NCBI GenBank assembly: GCA_902809985.1
Contig: CADDXC010000001.1
Coordinates: 1,488,001-1,552,000 of the forward strand
Origin: Clostridiaceae bacterium BL-3
GTDB lineage: Bacteria > Bacillota > Clostridia > Clostridiales > Clostridiaceae
Reading direction: 5' to 3'
Length of the DNA: 64,000 nt
In this document: positions 16,978-25,031 of the stretch, one piece after another
Layout of the letters: every line of letters begins with the position of its first letter
Position numbering within the stretch: position 1 is the stretch's first letter
Notes under the pieces: generated by a model
Database searches by the model: none
Told to the model about the DNA's origin: nothing
The model's input: the letters and a program-made list of their open reading frames with translations, nothing else
Translations under genes and position numbers: made by a program

Positions 16978-17952
16978 TTGATAGAAATAACTAATTTACA
17001 AAAGTCCTATGGTAAAACTACAATTTTAAAAGATATTAATCTAACTATAAATGACAACGAGATTTATGGACTTGTTGGAAGGAGCGGAGCTGGTAAATCT
17101 ACTCTTTTAAGATGTATTAACGGGCTTGAAAAATACGATTCAGGCAGTCTCAAGGTAAATGGATTTGATATAAAGGGTCACACTAACAGAGAACTTAGAG
17201 AATTCAGGAAAAACATTGGTATGATATTTCAAAATTTTTCATTAATGGAACGGAAAAATGTATACGAAAACATTGCCCTTCCCATGAAATGCTGGGGATA
17301 TAAAAAAAAACAGATAGATAAAAAAGTCAAGGAACTTGTAAAACTTGTAGATATAGAGGACAAACTTTATCAAAAGCCCAGATCTTTAAGCGGTGGTCAA
17401 AAACAAAGAGTTGCAATTGCAAGAGCCCTATCCCTGGATCCGAAGATATTACTCTGCGATGAGGCAACTTCAGCTTTGGATCCGAAGACCACAAAATCTA
17501 TACTGCTTCTATTAAAAAAGATAAATGAAACACTTGGAATAGGTATGGTAGTTGTTACCCACCAGATGTTCGTAGTAAAAAAAATATGTCACAAGGTTTC
17601 CATACTTGAAAACGGAAAAATATGTACAAGTGGAACAGTAAGTGATGTGTTTTTAAACCAGTCTAAGGCACTAAAGAATCTTTTAGGTGAAGATGAAGAA
17701 GAGCTGATTAATGCAGATGGAAAAAGTATCAAGATACTGTATGTCCAAAACAGCGAGAACAATAAATTGTTATCTGACATAGTTAAAAAATTTGATGTGG
17801 ATTTTTCCATAACTGCAGCCAAATTAGAAAAATATCGCGATGCCGTGCTTGGATCTGTTGTAATAAATGTTAATGAGGAAAAAGTCGCTGATATTACAAA
17901 TTACTTGACAAAATTAAAAATCAATTGGGAGGTATTGAATAATGAACAGTGA
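16978..17952 (+). CDS. metN: Methionine-type ABC transporter ATP-binding protein MetN
   Basis: ATPase of a MetNIQ-type importer. Walker A GRSGAGKST is at residues 34-42, the signature SLSGGQKQR at about 136-144, Walker B ILLCDEATSALDP follows, and the switch histidine is in VVTHQM. Residues about 245-324 form the C-terminal NIL-type regulatory domain of this family (SIKILYVQNS ... VVINVNEEKVADITNYL), which in MetN binds methionine and inhibits transport. The start is TTG at 16978 with AAGGAGG upstream. It overlaps the permease gene by 11 bases. The specific substrate is not proven: the usual SAM-riboswitch control of metNIQ is missing, and the flanking genes suggest a methylated sulfur or amine compound instead. 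Confidence 0.9.
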   Translation: MIEITNLQKSYGKTTILKDINLTINDNEIYGLVGRSGAGKSTLLRCINGLEKYDSGSLKVNGFDIKGHTNRELREFRKNIGMIFQNFSLMERKNVYENIALPMKCWGYKKKQIDKKVKELVKLVDIEDKLYQKPRSLSGGQKQRVAIARALSLDPKILLCDEATSALDPKTTKSILLLLKKINETLGIGMVVVTHQMFVVKKICHKVSILENGKICTSGTVSDVFLNQSKALKNLLGEDEEELINADGKSIKILYVQNSENNKLLSDIVKKFDVDFSITAAKLEKYRDAVLGSVVINVNEEKVADITNYLTKLKINWEVLNNEQ

Positions 17953-18601
17953 ATTTTATAATCTTATACATCAAATAGTCTTACCCGAACTTGGAAAAAC
18001 AATTTACATGGTCCTTATTGCTACACTACTTTCCTCCATAATTGGCATATTATTGGCTATTGTACTTATGATCACAGACAGGGAAGGCCTAAAACCAAAT
18101 AAATACATATATCAAATTTTAAATGTATTCATAAATATAGTAAGATCCTTTCCCTTTATAATTCTCATTGTTGCAATAATTCCACTTACTAGAATTATTG
18201 TAGGAACTTCTATAGGAGAAAAAGCGGCAATAGTCCCTCTTACCGTAGTTGGCGCACCTTATATTGCCAGGATAATAGAGAGCAGTTTGAAAGAAGTTGA
18301 CAAAGAACTTATAGAAGCAGCTAAATCCTTTGGAGCCAGTAATTTTCAAATTATATTTAGAATAATGGTAACAGAAGCACTTCCTTCAATAATATCCGGA
18401 ATAACTCTTGCAATAATATCCATACTTGGTTGTACTGCAATGGCAGGAGCCGTTGGAGCAGGCGGTCTTGGAGCAGTGGCACTTACCTACGGATATGAAA
18501 ACTTCAATTACACGATAATGTACGGTACTGTATTTTTTCTCATAATACTAGTGCAACTTATTCAATCAATGGGTAATTTTTTATATAAAGCTTTTAAATA
18601 A
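17942..18601 (+). CDS. metI: Methionine-type ABC transporter permease MetI
   Basis: 219-aa integral membrane permease with about five to six helices. The EAA-like coupling segment EAAKSFGASNFQIIFRIMVTEALPS contacts the ATPase. The length and the pattern GGLGAVALTYGYENF are typical of MetI. The gene overlaps the metN end and is followed 41 bases later by the binding-protein gene, so the three form one operon. Confidence 0.92.
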   Translation: MNSEFYNLIHQIVLPELGKTIYMVLIATLLSSIIGILLAIVLMITDREGLKPNKYIYQILNVFINIVRSFPFIILIVAIIPLTRIIVGTSIGEKAAIVPLTVVGAPYIARIIESSLKEVDKELIEAAKSFGASNFQIIFRIMVTEALPSIISGITLAIISILGCTAMAGAVGAGGLGAVALTYGYENFNYTIMYGTVFFLIILVQLIQSMGNFLYKAFK

Positions 18602-18642
18602 TTTACATTCAAGATAAAAATTTTTAAGGAGGAAAATTTAAT

Positions 18643-19470
18643 ATGAACATCAAAAAAATATTATCTTTAGCTTTAATTTTAGCTTTAATAACCTCTTTCA
18701 CTGCTTGTGGAAACTCTGAAAATAATTCCTCAAGTTCTGCCACGGAGGAAAAGAAAACCATAACCGTAGGTACTTCTTCAACTTTCAAGGATTTATTAAC
18801 AGAAACCAAAAAGGAATTTGACAAGGATGGGTACAAGTTGAACATAAAAATCTTTGATGACCTTGTAACACCCAATATTGCATTACAGGAAGGGAGCATA
18901 GATGTAAACTTTTATCAGCATAGGCCCTATCTTGACCAGTTCAATAAAAACAAGGGAACAAATTTAGAACAATATGGTACCGGAATTCTTAAATATTATA
19001 TGGGCATTTACTCCAACAAAATCAAGAATTTAAATCAATTAAAAGATGGGGCTACTGTAACCGTTCCAAATGATCCAAGTAATAGAGGGCGAGCCCTTAA
19101 AGTACTGGAAACAAATGGGCTTATAAAATTAAAATCTGGAGTAGCTACTCCTACAAAATTGGATATATCAGAAAACAGGAAAAACCTAAACATTGTAGAA
19201 ATGGATGTAATGAAACTTGTAACTTCTTTAAATGACACAGATTGTGCAGTAATTAACTCTATAGTAGCTTTCCAAGGAGGATTAAATCCTAAATCTGCAC
19301 TGGCATATGAATCCCAAACTGAAAGTAACAAATATTCAATTGTAGTTGCATTGAAAAAGGATAAAGGAGATAAAAAGGCCGCTGAAAGACTCGAGAAAGC
19401 TTTAAAGTCCAAAACAGTAAAAAAATATCTGGAGGAAAAATATAAGGGAGCTATAACTCCATTGTTTTAA
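18643..19470 (+). CDS. metQ: MetQ/NlpA-family substrate-binding lipoprotein
   Basis: 275-aa lipoprotein: an N-terminal hydrophobic signal and lipobox TSFTAC give a lipidated Cys22. A Ser/Asn-rich linker follows and then the NlpA fold (KTITVGTSSTFKDLL, GSIDVNFYQHRPYLDQFN, YSNKIKNLNQLKDGATVTVPNDPSNRGRAL shortened here to its key features). It delivers the substrate to MetNI at the outer face of the membrane. Start ATG with AAGGAGG. The family binds methionine and related compounds, and the real ligand here is uncertain. A strong terminator follows. Confidence 0.92.
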   Translation: MNIKKILSLALILALITSFTACGNSENNSSSSATEEKKTITVGTSSTFKDLLTETKKEFDKDGYKLNIKIFDDLVTPNIALQEGSIDVNFYQHRPYLDQFNKNKGTNLEQYGTGILKYYMGIYSNKIKNLNQLKDGATVTVPNDPSNRGRALKVLETNGLIKLKSGVATPTKLDISENRKNLNIVEMDVMKLVTSLNDTDCAVINSIVAFQGGLNPKSALAYESQTESNKYSIVVALKKDKGDKKAAERLEKALKSKTVKKYLEEKYKGAITPLF

Positions 19471-19477
19471 AAGTAAC

Positions 19478-19515
19478 TTCAAATACCTGGGTTCTCACAG
19501 TTTCAGGTATTTGAA
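19478..19515. terminator. Bidirectional terminator between metQ and the second UroD gene
   Basis: A 12-bp perfect stem (TTCAAATACCTG/CAGGTATTTGAA) with a 14-base loop sits between convergent genes, with A/T-rich flanks on both sides. Confidence 0.75.
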
Positions 19516-19553
19516 ATTTATAATAAAATATTATAGCTCTTAGAATTCATATA

Positions 19554-20624
19554 TTAAATATTTTCTTCTATAGGATATTTTCCATAAGTCCTGGCAGCAT
19601 CCATGAGAAATTCAATATTTTCTCTGGAAGTTGCCATAGGCACCTTGCATCCAGTACTTAATACAAATCCCTTGGGATTGTTGTAAGCTTTTCTAATGCA
19701 TTTTCTAGCCTCCTGAAAAATTTCATCTTTAGTTCCGTTGCATACTATCTCTATGGGTTCCACATTTCCCATTAAGCCCACCCGGTCACCAATGGATTTC
19801 TTAACTTCCTCCAGATCCACCACATTGTCCACACTAAACATCTGTATTCCGGTATCCGCTATATCCTCCCATACTCCCTTTGTATTTCCGCATATGTGAA
19901 TTGTCGGTGCACTTCCAAACTTTTCTACTATTCTATCAACACATCTTTTCAGATAAGGTTTGACAAAAGTCCTGAATTGTCTGGGACTGATCACCGTGAG
20001 AGAAGCTACTGGTTCAGAAATACATGGTTTTACACCTATATCACAAACTGCATCTATATAGTTGAAAATGCTCTCTGTAGCTATATTCAAGAGCTTATGT
20101 ACCCATTCGGGATTTCTCAGCGTGTCTCTTAAAAAAACATCAACCCCCCTCAAAGATGCCGCCGTAGTAAAAGGTCCTCCGAAGTCGCTTGAGATATCAA
20201 CTTCTCTACCTATTTCCTGATTTATTATTTTTGCAGCCTCTAAAAACAGCGGAAGTCTCCCATCCTTATGTGGATCTGCCGGTTTAAGTTTATCTATATC
20301 GTCATACTCTTTCACTACGGGTATATCTACATAAGGCATGTCATCATCAGGATAGGCCAGTACCGTACCCATGGCCTCCGCAATGCCAAACAGATTGGGA
20401 CCTCCTCCTGCAGAGTCAAATCCAAAAGTTCTATAGAGATTTATTTCATTTTTGGCCAGTAATTTATAATCATGGCATAATTCAGATATCTTAACCCCGA
20501 TAAACTTTGCCCCCACTTCACCTACAAAAGGGCAGCATTGAATACGATCTGCCATCTTTCCAGAACTTATGGCTGTTTCTCTTTCTTTTGGTGTCATTTC
20601 ATCTTTATAAAGTAAATTTTCCAT
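19554..20624 (-). CDS. UroD-family corrinoid methyltransferase-like protein, copy 2
   Basis: Paralog of the gene at 15565-16635, 356 aa, differing at only a small minority of positions (for example GREVDISSDFGG against GKEVGVSSGFGG, and MGNVEPIEIV against MGNVKPIDTV). The substrate-pocket and metal motifs (FGFDSAGGGPNLFG, HICG, STGCKVP) are kept, so both copies look functional. The start at 20624 and the GGGGTG site match copy 1. The upstream stretch of about 80 bases is also duplicated, so both should be controlled alike. The differences cluster in a few loops, which could mean different methyl donors or acceptors. The family assignment is firm, the substrate unknown. Confidence 0.85.
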   Translation of the reverse strand: MENLLYKDEMTPKERETAISSGKMADRIQCCPFVGEVGAKFIGVKISELCHDYKLLAKNEINLYRTFGFDSAGGGPNLFGIAEAMGTVLAYPDDDMPYVDIPVVKEYDDIDKLKPADPHKDGRLPLFLEAAKIINQEIGREVDISSDFGGPFTTAASLRGVDVFLRDTLRNPEWVHKLLNIATESIFNYIDAVCDIGVKPCISEPVASLTVISPRQFRTFVKPYLKRCVDRIVEKFGSAPTIHICGNTKGVWEDIADTGIQMFSVDNVVDLEEVKKSIGDRVGLMGNVEPIEIVCNGTKDEIFQEARKCIRKAYNNPKGFVLSTGCKVPMATSRENIEFLMDAARTYGKYPIEENI

Positions 20625-20760
20625 TAATTTCACCCCACACCCTTTATTATAATTCACATTATATTTTAATTATAAACTTAAGTATAAACAATAAAGATAA
20701 ATAAACCTTATTTTTCATATACATACTATCACATTTATAAATACGCTATTTTCAAGCAAA

Positions 20761-20788
20761 AAATAATGGAGCTATAGCTCCATTATTT
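20761..20788 (-). terminator. Terminator after the 54-aa microprotein gene
   Basis: A perfect 28-base palindrome (AAATAATGGAGCTA and its complement) is followed by a T-run on the minus strand. It lies 20 bases after the microprotein stop and isolates that unit from the UroD gene. Confidence 0.85.
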
Positions 20789-20807
20789 AAAGTCATTATC
20801 AAGTAAT

Positions 20808-20972
20808 TTAGAATGTCATAAAAACTGTAGAATAGTCACAGCTATCATTTAAACCATCTGATTTCATATCTCTCAAATATTCATAGTAGAAATTTGTATT
20901 TTCGTATATTACAGAATTATCCTGAGCATTTTTTTGCAAATCAGCTTTAGTAAACTTTTTAGAATCAAACAT
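20808..20972 (-). CDS. 54-aa microprotein behind tandem T-boxes, no known family
   Basis: This short gene has a strong ribosome site (AAAGGAGG, 7 bases from the ATG), a defined stop and its own terminator. The peptide begins MFDSKKFTKADLQKNAQD, has an aromatic middle (VIYENTNFYYEYLRDM) and ends SCDYSTVFMTF with one cysteine. It has no signal peptide or membrane helix and is not rich in isoleucine (one Ile). It is therefore not a classical leader peptide with a run of control codons. It is the only gene downstream of two tandem isoleucine-type T-box elements, with the promoter at 21543-21571. It could be a regulatory peptide, a small enzyme partner or a modified-peptide precursor; I do not recognise it. 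Confidence 0.7.
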   Translation of the reverse strand: MFDSKKFTKADLQKNAQDNSVIYENTNFYYEYLRDMKSDGLNDSCDYSTVFMTF

Positions 20973-21069
20973 TTTAAATCCTCCTTTAACATATTTTGAT
21001 AGGTAATATATAAATTTTCACTGGCCAGATGAAAATATATCTATCTTATATAAAACTCAAGGGTAATAA

Positions 21070-21300
21070 AAAAAAACAGTCCTTCTGCCTGGGGCGAGAA
21101 GTCTGTTCGCGGTACCACCCAATTTTTTACTCAATTACATAACGGCTTGCACCGGCACAGCTTACTCTTGTTTCAGCCTGCAGCTTAAGGGTGATCTTCA
21201 ATGCGAAGCATTTATGAGTTTTCACCATTCCTCACTCTCTTTAAAATATTTTTCGCATTTACATGTCCCTTTCCTCGCTGTTAAAATATAAAATTTTACA
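21070..21300 (-). promoter_or_regulatory. T-box riboswitch 1 (proximal), isoleucine specifier
   Basis: On the minus strand, the antiterminator motif GGGTGGTACCGCG (complement of 21108-21120) is followed by the competing terminator hairpin and a run of T. The Stem I specifier position reads ATC (complement of 21193-21195), an isoleucine codon. The register was fixed by aligning with the tryptophan T-box of this window, where the same position reads TGG. It lies about 95 bases upstream of the 54-aa gene. Confidence 0.92.
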
Positions 21301-21313
21301 TCCATTTTAAACT

Positions 21314-21535
21314 ATAAAAAAAACAGTCCTTCTGCCTGGGGCGAGAAGTCTGTTTCGCGGTACCACCCAATTTTTTACTCAATTACATAACGGCTTGCAC
21401 CGGCACAGCTTACTCTTGTTTCAGCCTACAACTCAAGGGTGATTTTCAATATGAAATATTTATGAGTTTCCACCATTCCTCACTCTCTTCAAAATATAAT
21501 TCATATTTACATATCCCTATCTTTGTTTTTAATTT
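21314..21535 (-). promoter_or_regulatory. T-box riboswitch 2 (distal), isoleucine specifier
   Basis: A second complete T-box with its own terminator, nearly identical to T-box 1 in its 3' half. The T-box motif is the complement of 21356-21368 and the specifier ATC is the complement of 21441-21443. Transcripts must pass both terminators in series to reach the 54-aa gene. Confidence 0.92.
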
Positions 21536-21542
21536 GTATGTA

Positions 21543-21571
21543 ATTTTACTACATATGTTCATATAAGTCAA
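21543..21571 (-). promoter_or_regulatory. Promoter of the tandem T-box unit
   Basis: The minus strand reads TTGACT, 17 bases, TAAAAT, immediately upstream of the distal T-box. Confidence 0.75.
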
Positions 21572-21635
21572 TACTTTTTTATAAAATTTAAAAAATTCTA
21601 TCTATCCGAACCCCACCACTTTATTATAAAGTTCA

Positions 21636-21704
21636 ATGGGTAAGCCGACAGAAGAAGTTCCACAGAGCATGCGGCGGGATGTGATGGATCTGATTGCCCA
21701 GTAA
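21636..21704 (+). pseudogene. 22-codon GC-rich gene fragment
   Basis: A short open stretch (MGKPTEEVPQSMRRDVMDLI and two more codons) in clearly GC-richer DNA than its neighbours, with an in-frame stop just upstream and no ribosome site. It looks like the 3' scrap of a lost gene. I cannot name the family. Confidence 0.35.
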
Positions 21705-21730
21705 CCAATAAAACTTTGGATAATTATTTA

Positions 21731-21770
21731 AGAAAATAAGATCTGCCATTACAGACAGATCTTATTTTCT
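21731..21770. terminator. Terminator of the Rpn-family gene
   Basis: A 15-bp perfect stem (AGAAAATAAGATCTG and complement) with a 10-base loop. Its right arm touches the stop codon of the nuclease gene. Confidence 0.8.
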
Positions 21771-22785
21771 AGTTTAATTTTCTCTGTTTCAATTTTTCCT
21801 TGAGTTCTTCAATGGAATTGCTTTTCACTGCATCTTCAAATACGGAATTCAAAGTATCTTCATCTTCTATTTTCTTTATTCTGGACATATAAGACGTATC
21901 TGAAAATTTAATATTAAGAAGCGTCTGTAAATTACTTATCAGAGTTTCTCTGCGCCCTTTTTCAATTCCTTTCTTCTCTACTGCTGGATCGTAAAAAGAC
22001 TTTAGCATCTTACTCACCTCTTCTTCTACATTTTTATTATTACAATAGTTTCGATTCAGATATGCCATTAAATTCTGAATAGCTATAAGCATACTATTAA
22101 AATCATTATCCATAATTTCTTTCCTGCTGTTAAGCCTGGATATTTCTTTGGCAAGTTTATACGACAAGTTCTTGGCTTCCTTAAGTACATCGTCAAATTC
22201 GGACCTGCCGGTATCTTTCTTACGTTTCAGGTGCTCAAATATTTTTCTGAATTTAAATACCTGGAGCGGCAGCAATATATATAGCTTTTCTTCAATCAGA
22301 TTTATATCAGTATATTCCCAATATTTCATAACAGGGACACTATAATCGACCTTCTCTCCACCTGGAAATATAATCTTAAGTCTCAATTCATCCTTTATTT
22401 TTGAATTTTCCTCTATAAAGATAACCAGCTGTTTGGGAAAATATACTACTTTAATATTATTTTCCAATATACTGTTGTTTTTACCTATGTGAAACCCATA
22501 TTGAAACATCCTTATCGCCATTGAAGTATCATTTTTTGTCTGGAACTCTATATGATATACTGTTTTTTTCTCTTCCTCCAAAAAGTTCAGGATCAAATCA
22601 GCCTTTATAAAATCATAATTGAAATCTTCCAGTGGAAATTCCGTCTTCCCGTATGTAACAGCCACATCACCATAGCAATAATCTGTACCAAACATCCTGT
22701 TTATAAAATTTATAAGTACCTGCTGTGATGTTGAAAACAGTGCCTTTAAAATTCCATCCAGTTTCACTTCTTCGTTTTTGCTCAT
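21769..22785 (-). CDS. Rpn-family PD-(D/E)XK nuclease/putative transposase
   Basis: 338-aa protein of the Rpn (recombination-promoting nuclease, YhgA-like transposase) family. The N-terminal 100 residues carry the nuclease fold: DGILKALFS, then KADLILNF and HIEFQTK, which supply the D and E-x-Q/K of a PD-(D/E)XK site. It then has a helical middle and a C-terminal charged tail (KKGIEKGRRETLISNL) with the usual IEKGREE-type motif. Members are found in variable copy number and can promote RecA-independent recombination; they are often linked with mobile DNA. There are no terminal inverted repeats around it. Start ATG at 22785; it is monocistronic. It lies next to gene scraps and a decayed PBP gene, in what looks like a rearrangement-prone stretch. 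Confidence 0.85.
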   Translation of the reverse strand: MSKNEEVKLDGILKALFSTSQQVLINFINRMFGTDYCYGDVAVTYGKTEFPLEDFNYDFIKADLILNFLEEEKKTVYHIEFQTKNDTSMAIRMFQYGFHIGKNNSILENNIKVVYFPKQLVIFIEENSKIKDELRLKIIFPGGEKVDYSVPVMKYWEYTDINLIEEKLYILLPLQVFKFRKIFEHLKRKKDTGRSEFDDVLKEAKNLSYKLAKEISRLNSRKEIMDNDFNSMLIAIQNLMAYLNRNYCNNKNVEEEVSKMLKSFYDPAVEKKGIEKGRRETLISNLQTLLNIKFSDTSYMSRIKKIEDEDTLNSVFEDAVKSNSIEELKEKLKQRKLN

Positions 22786-22884
22786 TTATATTTCACCTAC
22801 TTGTATTATACCAAATTTTTAGATAACTTGGAATATAATTTAATTAGATTGAGTAAGTAAAATATTTTTAGGCAGAAAATAAGG

Positions 22885-22922
22885 AAAGGCCTCCAGCAAT
22901 TACCTGACTGGAAGGTCTTTTA
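22885..22922. terminator. Hairpin upstream of the BlaI-type operon
   Basis: A 12-bp stem (AAAGGCCTCCAG with CTGGAAGGTCTTT, one wobble) with T-rich 3' side on the plus strand lies just before the blaI promoter. It probably shields the operon from upstream transcription. Confidence 0.6.
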
Positions 22923-22935
22923 TAATAAAAAACAA

Positions 22936-22970
22936 TTGACATATATATTCTACATATGTAGAATATATAT
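22936..22970 (+). promoter_or_regulatory. BlaI-type promoter with a 30-bp perfect palindromic operator
   Basis: TTGACA at 22936, 17 bases, TAGAAT at 22959. The whole spacer and -10 box sit in a perfect palindrome (22941-22970) centred on CTACATATGTAG. TACA/TGTA half-sites are typical for BlaI/MecI/CopY repressors, so the downstream repressor probably controls its own operon. Confidence 0.9.
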
Positions 22971-22984
22971 AAAGGAGGTGACTT

Positions 22985-23356
22985 ATGTTGTCAATTAAAA
23001 AAATTCCGGAATCGGAATTAGAAGTTATGAAAGTCATCTGGTCTAGCAAGATTCCTGTATCTTCAAAAGAAATAGTTAAAATTATGGAAGAAAAAAAAGG
23101 TTGGAAAAATACAACCATATTAACGCTTCTTTCACGTTTGGCAAAGAAAAAGTTTATAACTGTAGCAAAGGGAAAGAAGATCACTTATTATACACCGGTT
23201 GTACTAGAAGATGAATACCGCAGATTTGAAACCAGGGAATTTTTTAAAAAAGTTCACAGAAGTTCTTTAAAAAGTTTCATTACTACCCTGCACGAAGATA
23301 ATGATATTACCGATGATGATCTGGATGAACTGGATAAGTGGATTAAAAGCAGGTGA
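22985..23356 (+). CDS. BlaI/MecI/CopY-family transcriptional repressor
   Basis: 123-aa winged-helix repressor. Residues about 5-75 contain the DNA-binding domain (ESELEVMKVIWSS, SSKEIVKIMEEKKGWKNTTILTLLSRLAKKKFI), and the C-terminal helices (RRFETREFFKKVH ... DDDLDELDKWIKSR) form the dimerisation and protease-cleavage region. Start ATG with AAAGGAGG. It overlaps the BlaR1-type gene (GTGA). In the family, cleavage by the partner protease lifts repression when the inducer, usually a beta-lactam or cell-wall stress, is sensed. The operator is described at 22936-22970. Confidence 0.93.
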   Translation: MLSIKKIPESELEVMKVIWSSKIPVSSKEIVKIMEEKKGWKNTTILTLLSRLAKKKFITVAKGKKITYYTPVVLEDEYRRFETREFFKKVHRSSLKSFITTLHEDNDITDDDLDELDKWIKSR

Positions 23357-24684
23357 CAGTTATGATGGAAATGTTTATGAAAAATCTATTACAGATATCT
23401 TTATTCGGGAGCATAGAAATTGTTGTTATTATAATTTTCGAAAAAACTCTGTCTAAAAAATATACATGTGGATTTTGTTATTATATATGGTTAGCTGTAA
23501 TAATCAAAATGATTTTACCTTTTAAAATTCCAATTTACGTATCACAAGAAATATATAAATTCTTTGGATATTCGCCTAATAATGTCAAAACTATGATGAA
23601 TAATATAATTTGTCTAAATGATAATGTAGTAAATTATTTTATAATACTATTTTATTTATGGTTGACCGTTTCAATAATATTTCTAGTTTATCATATTATT
23701 TCTTATTTTGCTTTCAATAACAAAATCAAACATTTTATTTACGATGTATCTGACAATAATACTAAAAATATATATTTAAAGTTATTAAAAGAAATGCATA
23801 TTAAGAAAAAAATTTCATTAAAGTATTGTACAGCAATTTCAACACCGTTAGGTATAGGAATATTCAATGCCCGCATAGTAATCCCCAACGTCTCATATGA
23901 TGCTCATGCTTTAAAATATATTTTAAAGCATGAGCTTATGCATTATAAAAGGCATGACATAATATATAAGGTTGTAATATTAATAACTTTAGCAGTACAT
24001 TGGTTTAATCCTTTAATTTACATAATGTTTAAGGCAATAAACAATGACTGTGAATTATCTTGCGATAAAGCTGTACTTAAAAAATCAAATGTGAAAGAAA
24101 GAAAATTATATGCATCAACCCTTGTTAATTCTTTAAGACTTAATAAAAATAATATAGCAAAACAGAATTTAATTACAAGTTTCAATAATAAGAATATGTT
24201 AAAAAGGAGACTAGAAAATATGTTGAATTTAAAAATAAGAAAAAAAGGTATAATTATAGGCGCTTTGGCTGCTATTATAACTGTATGTTCATCAGTAAGT
24301 TTAAATACTTTGGCACAAAGTAATATAAATGAAATCAATGCTGATAAAGCCAATACTAATGAAATAAGCACCAAAAAATTTCATGCAGGAGAAACTATAC
24401 AGGGTATTACTATAATATCAGTTGATGAAGATGGGAAACCAACTAAAGTTAAGCATAAAAATAACTCTGTTTTAAATGAAGAAAAAGTTTTGAAAATTTT
24501 AGATCAGCCTGTTGAAGATAGTATAAAAGTCAAATCTTATAGTACTAAACCAGTACAATTTAGTGTATATACTTATGAAAATGCTCCTGCAGATGTAAAA
24601 GCACAATATGAAGCTGATGTTAGAGCTGTAAGTGGTAAAGTTTCCCCCTCAGATGAAATACTTGTACCTTTACCTCAACATTAA
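23353..24684 (+). CDS. BlaR1/MecR1-type M56 membrane metalloprotease sensor
   Basis: 443-aa membrane protein. Four membrane helices lie in the first 310 residues, and the gluzincin motif HELMH is at 193-197 with a downstream Glu in CELSCDKAV. A final helix (about 285-310) leads to an extracellular tail of about 130 residues. That tail is not a penicillin-binding domain, unlike true BlaR1, so it is a short-tail M56 protein whose signal is unknown. Translation probably starts at the GTG overlapping the repressor stop; the ATG at 23362 is an alternative. It is co-transcribed with the repressor. A dead PBP gene lies 350 bases downstream, so the original regulon target may have been lost. Confidence 0.88.
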   Translation: MTVMMEMFMKNLLQISLFGSIEIVVIIIFEKTLSKKYTCGFCYYIWLAVIIKMILPFKIPIYVSQEIYKFFGYSPNNVKTMMNNIICLNDNVVNYFIILFYLWLTVSIIFLVYHIISYFAFNNKIKHFIYDVSDNNTKNIYLKLLKEMHIKKKISLKYCTAISTPLGIGIFNARIVIPNVSYDAHALKYILKHELMHYKRHDIIYKVVILITLAVHWFNPLIYIMFKAINNDCELSCDKAVLKKSNVKERKLYASTLVNSLRLNKNNIAKQNLITSFNNKNMLKRRLENMLNLKIRKKGIIIGALAAIITVCSSVSLNTLAQSNINEINADKANTNEISTKKFHAGETIQGITIISVDEDGKPTKVKHKNNSVLNEEKVLKILDQPVEDSIKVKSYSTKPVQFSVYTYENAPADVKAQYEADVRAVSGKVSPSDEILVPLPQH

Positions 24685-24710
24685 TTCAATTACATTTACT
24701 AGAGCTCTCA

Positions 24711-25020
24711 CTAAAATTGCTGTGTCAACTTACTGATACTATAGATTTCCCCTATAATATTAATCCAGGCTCCCTTAAAAGCTTTAAGTATATCACTTAA
24801 AATTGTTTTTCGACTATATTTATTATCTGTTGCATTAGCTACCTCAGATATAATATTTTCTAAGATTATCTTTATTTATAAATTTTCTTCGGACACATAG
24901 TAAATCCTGATATAATCTTGATTTCTAATCCGTTTGATAATATTATCAAGTCCAGCAGGCTTGCCTAATTTCTTAAGGCTTTATAATTTATTTTTTCCAG
25001 TAATTTAATAATAATTTGGG
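24711..25020 (-). pseudogene. Decayed small gene on the minus strand
   Basis: The gap of about 350 bases after the M56 gene contains a broken reading frame on the minus strand. KINYKALRK continues after a frameshift as LGKPAGLDNIIKRIRN, runs to an in-frame TAA at 24876-24878, and resumes as KIILENIISEVANATDNKY to a TAG at 24711. There is no ribosome site. I do not recognise the family. It is evidence of gene decay in this stretch. Confidence 0.4.
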
Positions 25021-25031
25021 GGATGATATAT

